This document shows, piece after piece, positions 5,631-7,306 of a stretch of 7,306 bases of DNA. Source of the DNA: Hyphomonadaceae bacterium (GTDB taxonomy: Bacteria > Pseudomonadota > Alphaproteobacteria > Caulobacterales > Aquidulcibacteraceae). How positions within the stretch are numbered: position 1 is the first letter of the stretch; every line of letters begins with the position of its first letter. Under the pieces are notes generated by a model. The model did no database searches. It was not told where the DNA came from and saw only the letters and a program-made list of their open reading frames with translations. The stretch is from contig JAEUMU010000249.1 of NCBI GenBank assembly GCA_016791325.1, forward strand, positions 1 through 7,306, in the 5' to 3' direction. A program made the translations under genes and the position numbers.

Positions 5631-6572
5631 TTATACGCTGAGCGTCGCCAGCTTTTCCTGCATCGCAGCGCGGGCTTCCGGTGAAGGGGCTAGCGCTTTG
5701 CGCGTGACGGTGTCGAACGTCAGCGCGACAGCTTCCATGCTGGCCCAGGCTTGGCCGCTTTCCGGGTCCGTCAGCCAGTGGACGAGGCGCAGCGTTTTTT
5801 CGCCGACCTCGACAATGCCGGAATGAATCTCGATTAGATTGCCCGCGCGCGGCCAACGGCGAAATACAATACGCGCTTCCACCACCGCGCCGGCCGCGGC
5901 GCCGCCATCGCGCGCCCGTGCGGCGATTTCCTGGCGCCAAAGCGTGAGCAGGTTGGTGACTGAATCCGAGATGCGGCCGACGAAATGTTCGCCGCGGAAT
6001 CGCCCGAACGCGTCGCACTGTTCTGGCGTGACAAAGGCGCCGCCGATGCGAATGGCGCCGGCGGCCTCGGCCGCGGCGCGGCTGATGTCGGCCCGGGGCG
6101 GCTTACCGAGGTCGATCGAGCGCGTCTTGGCGTGATCGGGCAGCGGTCGCATCAGCGCGTCGGCGGCCGCACGCGAGCGGGCCGACCAGGGGAAGGGGCG
6201 AAAGCCGCGCGTATCGGCATGCGCCACGCGAAGGTTGAAGCTCGACGAAGGCGCGCCATCGCCATGGCGCATATCCAGGCACAAGTGCGCTTCGCTTTCG
6301 CTGAAGGAGGTCACGGCGCCGTGCATGGATAAAGGCGCGCCTGGCCGCGCTTCCTTGAGGAAGCGGATGTGCGCTTCAAGCGGCACGAGCGTAGCGCCCG
6401 CCGAGGCCGTGAACGCGTGCGGCATCTCGAGGATGTTGGCGAAGTGCGCCAGGCCCGACATCGCGCGCTCGACATGGAAGCGGACGTTGAGGTGCCCCCC
6501 CTCATCGCATTCCCAAGTGTTGGCTGCGCCTTGATACAGGGGGGCGGGCAAGGGCGGCGGATAAGCGCTCAT
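5631..6572 (-). CDS. Double-hotdog acyl-CoA thioesterase-like protein
   Basis: This 313-residue protein appears to contain two hotdog domains. The first (about 13-125) has NTWECDEGGHLNVRFHVERA, where D23, H27 and N29 follow the D-x2-GH-x-N pattern of 4HBT-type thioesterases, then VPLEAHIRFLKEARPG on the central strand. The second (about 175-290) has GGAFVTPEQCDAFGRFRGEHFVGRI with D187 at the matching place, then EARIVFRRWPRAGNLIEIHSG. Such proteins hydrolyse acyl-CoA or related thioesters in the cytoplasm, but the substrate is not readable. The start at 6572 is chosen because its ATG overlaps the TGA of the upstream Fur-family gene as ATGA (6572-6569), implying translational coupling. A TTG eight codons earlier is unlikely. 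Confidence 0.85.
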   Translation of the reverse strand: MSAYPPPLPAPLYQGAANTWECDEGGHLNVRFHVERAMSGLAHFANILEMPHAFTASAGATLVPLEAHIRFLKEARPGAPLSMHGAVTSFSESEAHLCLDMRHGDGAPSSSFNLRVAHADTRGFRPFPWSARSRAAADALMRPLPDHAKTRSIDLGKPPRADISRAAAEAAGAIRIGGAFVTPEQCDAFGRFRGEHFVGRISDSVTNLLTLWRQEIAARARDGGAAAGAVVEARIVFRRWPRAGNLIEIHSGIVEVGEKTLRLVHWLTDPESGQAWASMEAVALTFDTVTRKALAPSPEARAAMQEKLATLSV

Positions 6573-7036
6573 GCGGCGACTTGGCAGGCGGCGCAAAGGC
6601 CTGAGGCTTCGATCATCGTCCGGCGGATGGCGAAGCCATCACGTTTGGCCGCATCCGCTAGATCGACCAGAGCGTGGCCCGCGTCAAATTCCTCGGCCTT
6701 TCCGCAGTTGTCGCAAATAAGAAAGATGGTGGAGCGCGCGCAGGCGCCTATTTCGCAGGCGACGAAGGCGTTCATGCTTTCGATCCGGTGAGCCAGCCCC
6801 ATGCGCACGAGGAAATCGAGCGCGCGATAGATGGTGGGCGGCTTGGCGCTTTTTTCCGCATCGATGAGCGGCAGCAAATCATAGGCTTTGGCGGGGCCGT
6901 TCTGCTCAAGCAGCAGTTCGAAAACACGCTTGCGCAGCGGTGTCAGGCTTTCGCCGGCATCCTCGCACCGGCGTTCGGCTTCTTGGAGCTGCTCACCGCG
7001 GCTCATGGTGGTGTGATCGTGGGCCATCGTGCTCAT
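6569..7036 (-). CDS. Fur family transcriptional regulator, Zur-like
   Basis: From the ATG at 7036 this is a 155-residue metal-responsive winged-helix repressor. The DNA-binding domain (about 14-86) includes LTPLRKRVFELLLEQNGPAKAYDLL and the recognition region KPPTIYRALDFLVRMGLAHRIES. The C-terminal dimer domain has the two structural zinc pairs C108/C111 (CDNC) and C148/C151 (CAAC). HRIESMNAFVAC is closer to Zur than to Fur. In the regulatory site H83, C94 and E116 match Zur, but the loop CEIGACARSTIFLIC has no His where E. coli Zur has one, so metal sensing may differ. Starts at 7027 or 7006 are also possible, because no clear Shine-Dalgarno is seen. It overlaps the thioesterase gene by four bases. 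Two LexA-type boxes lie in its upstream region. Confidence 0.86.
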   Translation of the reverse strand: MSTMAHDHTTMSRGEQLQEAERRCEDAGESLTPLRKRVFELLLEQNGPAKAYDLLPLIDAEKSAKPPTIYRALDFLVRMGLAHRIESMNAFVACEIGACARSTIFLICDNCGKAEEFDAGHALVDLADAAKRDGFAIRRTMIEASGLCAACQVAA

Positions 7037-7052
7037 GATTGCAGGCCGATCC

Positions 7053-7084
7053 CGCTCGCGAAAGGTGGGACTGCGCTCGCAAAA
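7053..7084. repeat. Direct repeat CGCTCGC(G/A)AAA with 21-bp period
   Basis: CGCTCGCGAAA (7053-7063) and CGCTCGCAAAA (7074-7084) differ at one position and start 21 bases apart, about two helical turns. They lie just upstream of the Fur-family start, where an autoregulatory operator might be expected. They do not resemble a Fur or Zur box that I know. Confidence 0.35.
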
Positions 7085-7089
7085 TTTTG
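7080..7089. promoter_or_regulatory. AT-rich palindrome CAAAATTTTG
   Basis: This perfect 10-bp palindrome is the most AT-rich point of the Fur-family upstream region. It may include the minus-strand -10 element. A -35 placed 17 bases further would then fall on the LexA-type box at 7106-7120. No clean consensus hexamers confirm this. Confidence 0.3.
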
Positions 7090-7105
7090 AGTCGCGCACG
7101 CAATG

Positions 7106-7120
7106 GAACTTTACAAGAAC
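7106..7120. promoter_or_regulatory. Putative LexA (SOS) box 1, GAAC-N7-GAAC
   Basis: The sequence GAACTTTACAAGAAC (GTTC-N7-GTTC on the other strand) is a perfect direct repeat matching the known alphaproteobacterial LexA operator. It lies 70 bases upstream of the Fur-family ATG at 7036 and 66 bases upstream of the plus-strand ATG at 7186. LexA binding is inferred from motif identity. Confidence 0.72.
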
Positions 7121-7141
7121 ATCGGAGTCCGCTAACTCTAA

Positions 7142-7156
7142 GAACATAGAGCGAAC
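7142..7156. promoter_or_regulatory. Putative LexA (SOS) box 2, GAAC-N7-GAAC
   Basis: The sequence GAACATAGAGCGAAC is a second perfect copy of the alphaproteobacterial LexA motif, starting 36 bases after box 1. It ends 30 bases before the ATG at 7186, the usual place for an operator overlapping a promoter. The pair makes chance much less likely than a single box would. Confidence 0.75.
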
Positions 7157-7185
7157 AACCGAGTCAGAACGCGCAGGGGACGAGC

Positions 7186-7306
7186 ATGAGCGAGGCAATT
7201 TTTCGTGGTTTGTCAGGGCGTTTGCATCGCTTCTCGGTGCATCGGCCGGATGAGGCGTTTGCCGATGCGCCGGGCGTCTATTGCTTTGCGCGGCCGGGAC
7301 CGGGCG
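7186..7306 (+). CDS. N-terminal 40 residues of an unidentified protein, possibly GIY-YIG-like (3' truncated)
   Basis: An ATG at 7186 is preceded by AGGGGA (7175-7180) with five bases between, a good ribosome binding site. The frame stays open to the right edge. The visible protein starts MSEAIFRGLSGRLHRFSVHR and continues to PGVYCFARPGPG at about residues 28-39. PGVY-x-F is how many GIY-YIG domains begin (GVY for GIY), but the second YIG strand and the catalytic Arg/Glu are beyond the window, so this is only a suggestion. It has no signal peptide or membrane segment. The gene is divergent from the Fur-family gene, and the two GAAC-N7-GAAC boxes just upstream suggest SOS control. If it is a GIY-YIG nuclease, DNA-damage control would make sense. 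Confidence 0.6.
   Translation, partial: MSEAIFRGLSGRLHRFSVHRPDEAFADAPGVYCFARPGPG

Noticed and set aside
5266..6018. 250-codon minus-strand open frame
   Set aside because: It lies across the methyltransferase-like and thioesterase-like genes in another frame, is Arg-rich with no motifs, and is a GC-rich shadow.
7105..7129. GGAAC at 7105-7109 as a second EcfG promoter
   Set aside because: No CGTT lies 16-17 bases downstream. The GGAAC is explained by LexA-type box 1.
7037..7198. 54-residue N-terminal extension of the Fur-family protein
   Set aside because: It would run through both LexA-type boxes and the divergent promoter and has no family similarity. Fur/Zur proteins are usually 130-170 residues.
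1..7306. Defence island, CRISPR array, prophage, IS element or tRNA
   Set aside because: I saw no terminal inverted repeats, transposase or integrase motifs, regularly spaced repeats or cloverleaf. Codon use looks uniform across the window.

Overview
The window is a compact, GC-rich bacterial chromosome segment. It holds ten complete protein genes, a truncated gene at each end, and no RNA gene, IS element, CRISPR array or other mobile DNA that I can see. Several signs point to Alphaproteobacteria: a rhizobial-style class III cyclase, a PhaB with the VIRVDL...SINGQKG variant, a twin-transmembrane/PduO gene pair, a GGAAC-N17-CGTT (EcfG-type) promoter and GAAC-N7-GAAC (alphaproteobacterial LexA-type) sites. 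I cannot name the genus.

Layout, left to right. (1) The 3' end of an unidentified gene (1-182), followed at once by a small membrane-anchored nucleotide cyclase-like gene (218-946). (2) A convergent SnoaL/NTF2-like gene (943-1374, minus), whose stop codon interlocks with the cyclase stop. (3) phaB, acetoacetyl-CoA reductase (1532-2257), then a small CsbD stress protein (2321-2503) with its own apparent EcfG promoter, closed by a strong hairpin terminator (2523-2557). (4) On the minus strand, a 66-residue twin-TM/HIG1-like protein (3147-3347) followed by a PduO-type cobalamin adenosyltransferase (2561-3127). (5) On the plus strand, rmuC (3451-4752) and a lipoprotein-signal COG4798-type methyltransferase-fold protein (4834-5622). 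(6) On the minus strand, a Fur/Zur-family regulator (6569-7036) whose stop overlaps the start of a double-hotdog thioesterase-like gene (5631-6572). (7) The 5' end of an unidentified plus-strand gene beginning at 7186.

Most of the window is ordinary housekeeping and accessory metabolism: PHB reduction, B12 cofactor activation, acyl thioester handling and genome maintenance. The notable part is regulatory. The 149-bp divergent region between the Fur-family gene and the truncated right-hand gene carries two perfect GAAC-N7-GAAC sites (7106-7120 and 7142-7156), the form of the alphaproteobacterial SOS box. This suggests that the unknown right-hand gene, and perhaps the Fur-thioesterase operon, belong to the DNA-damage regulon. 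The start of the right-hand protein contains a PGVYCFA stretch that could open a GIY-YIG-like domain, but only 40 residues are visible. A second regulatory signal, the GGAAC-N17-CGTT promoter before csbD, ties that gene to the general stress response independently of phaB.
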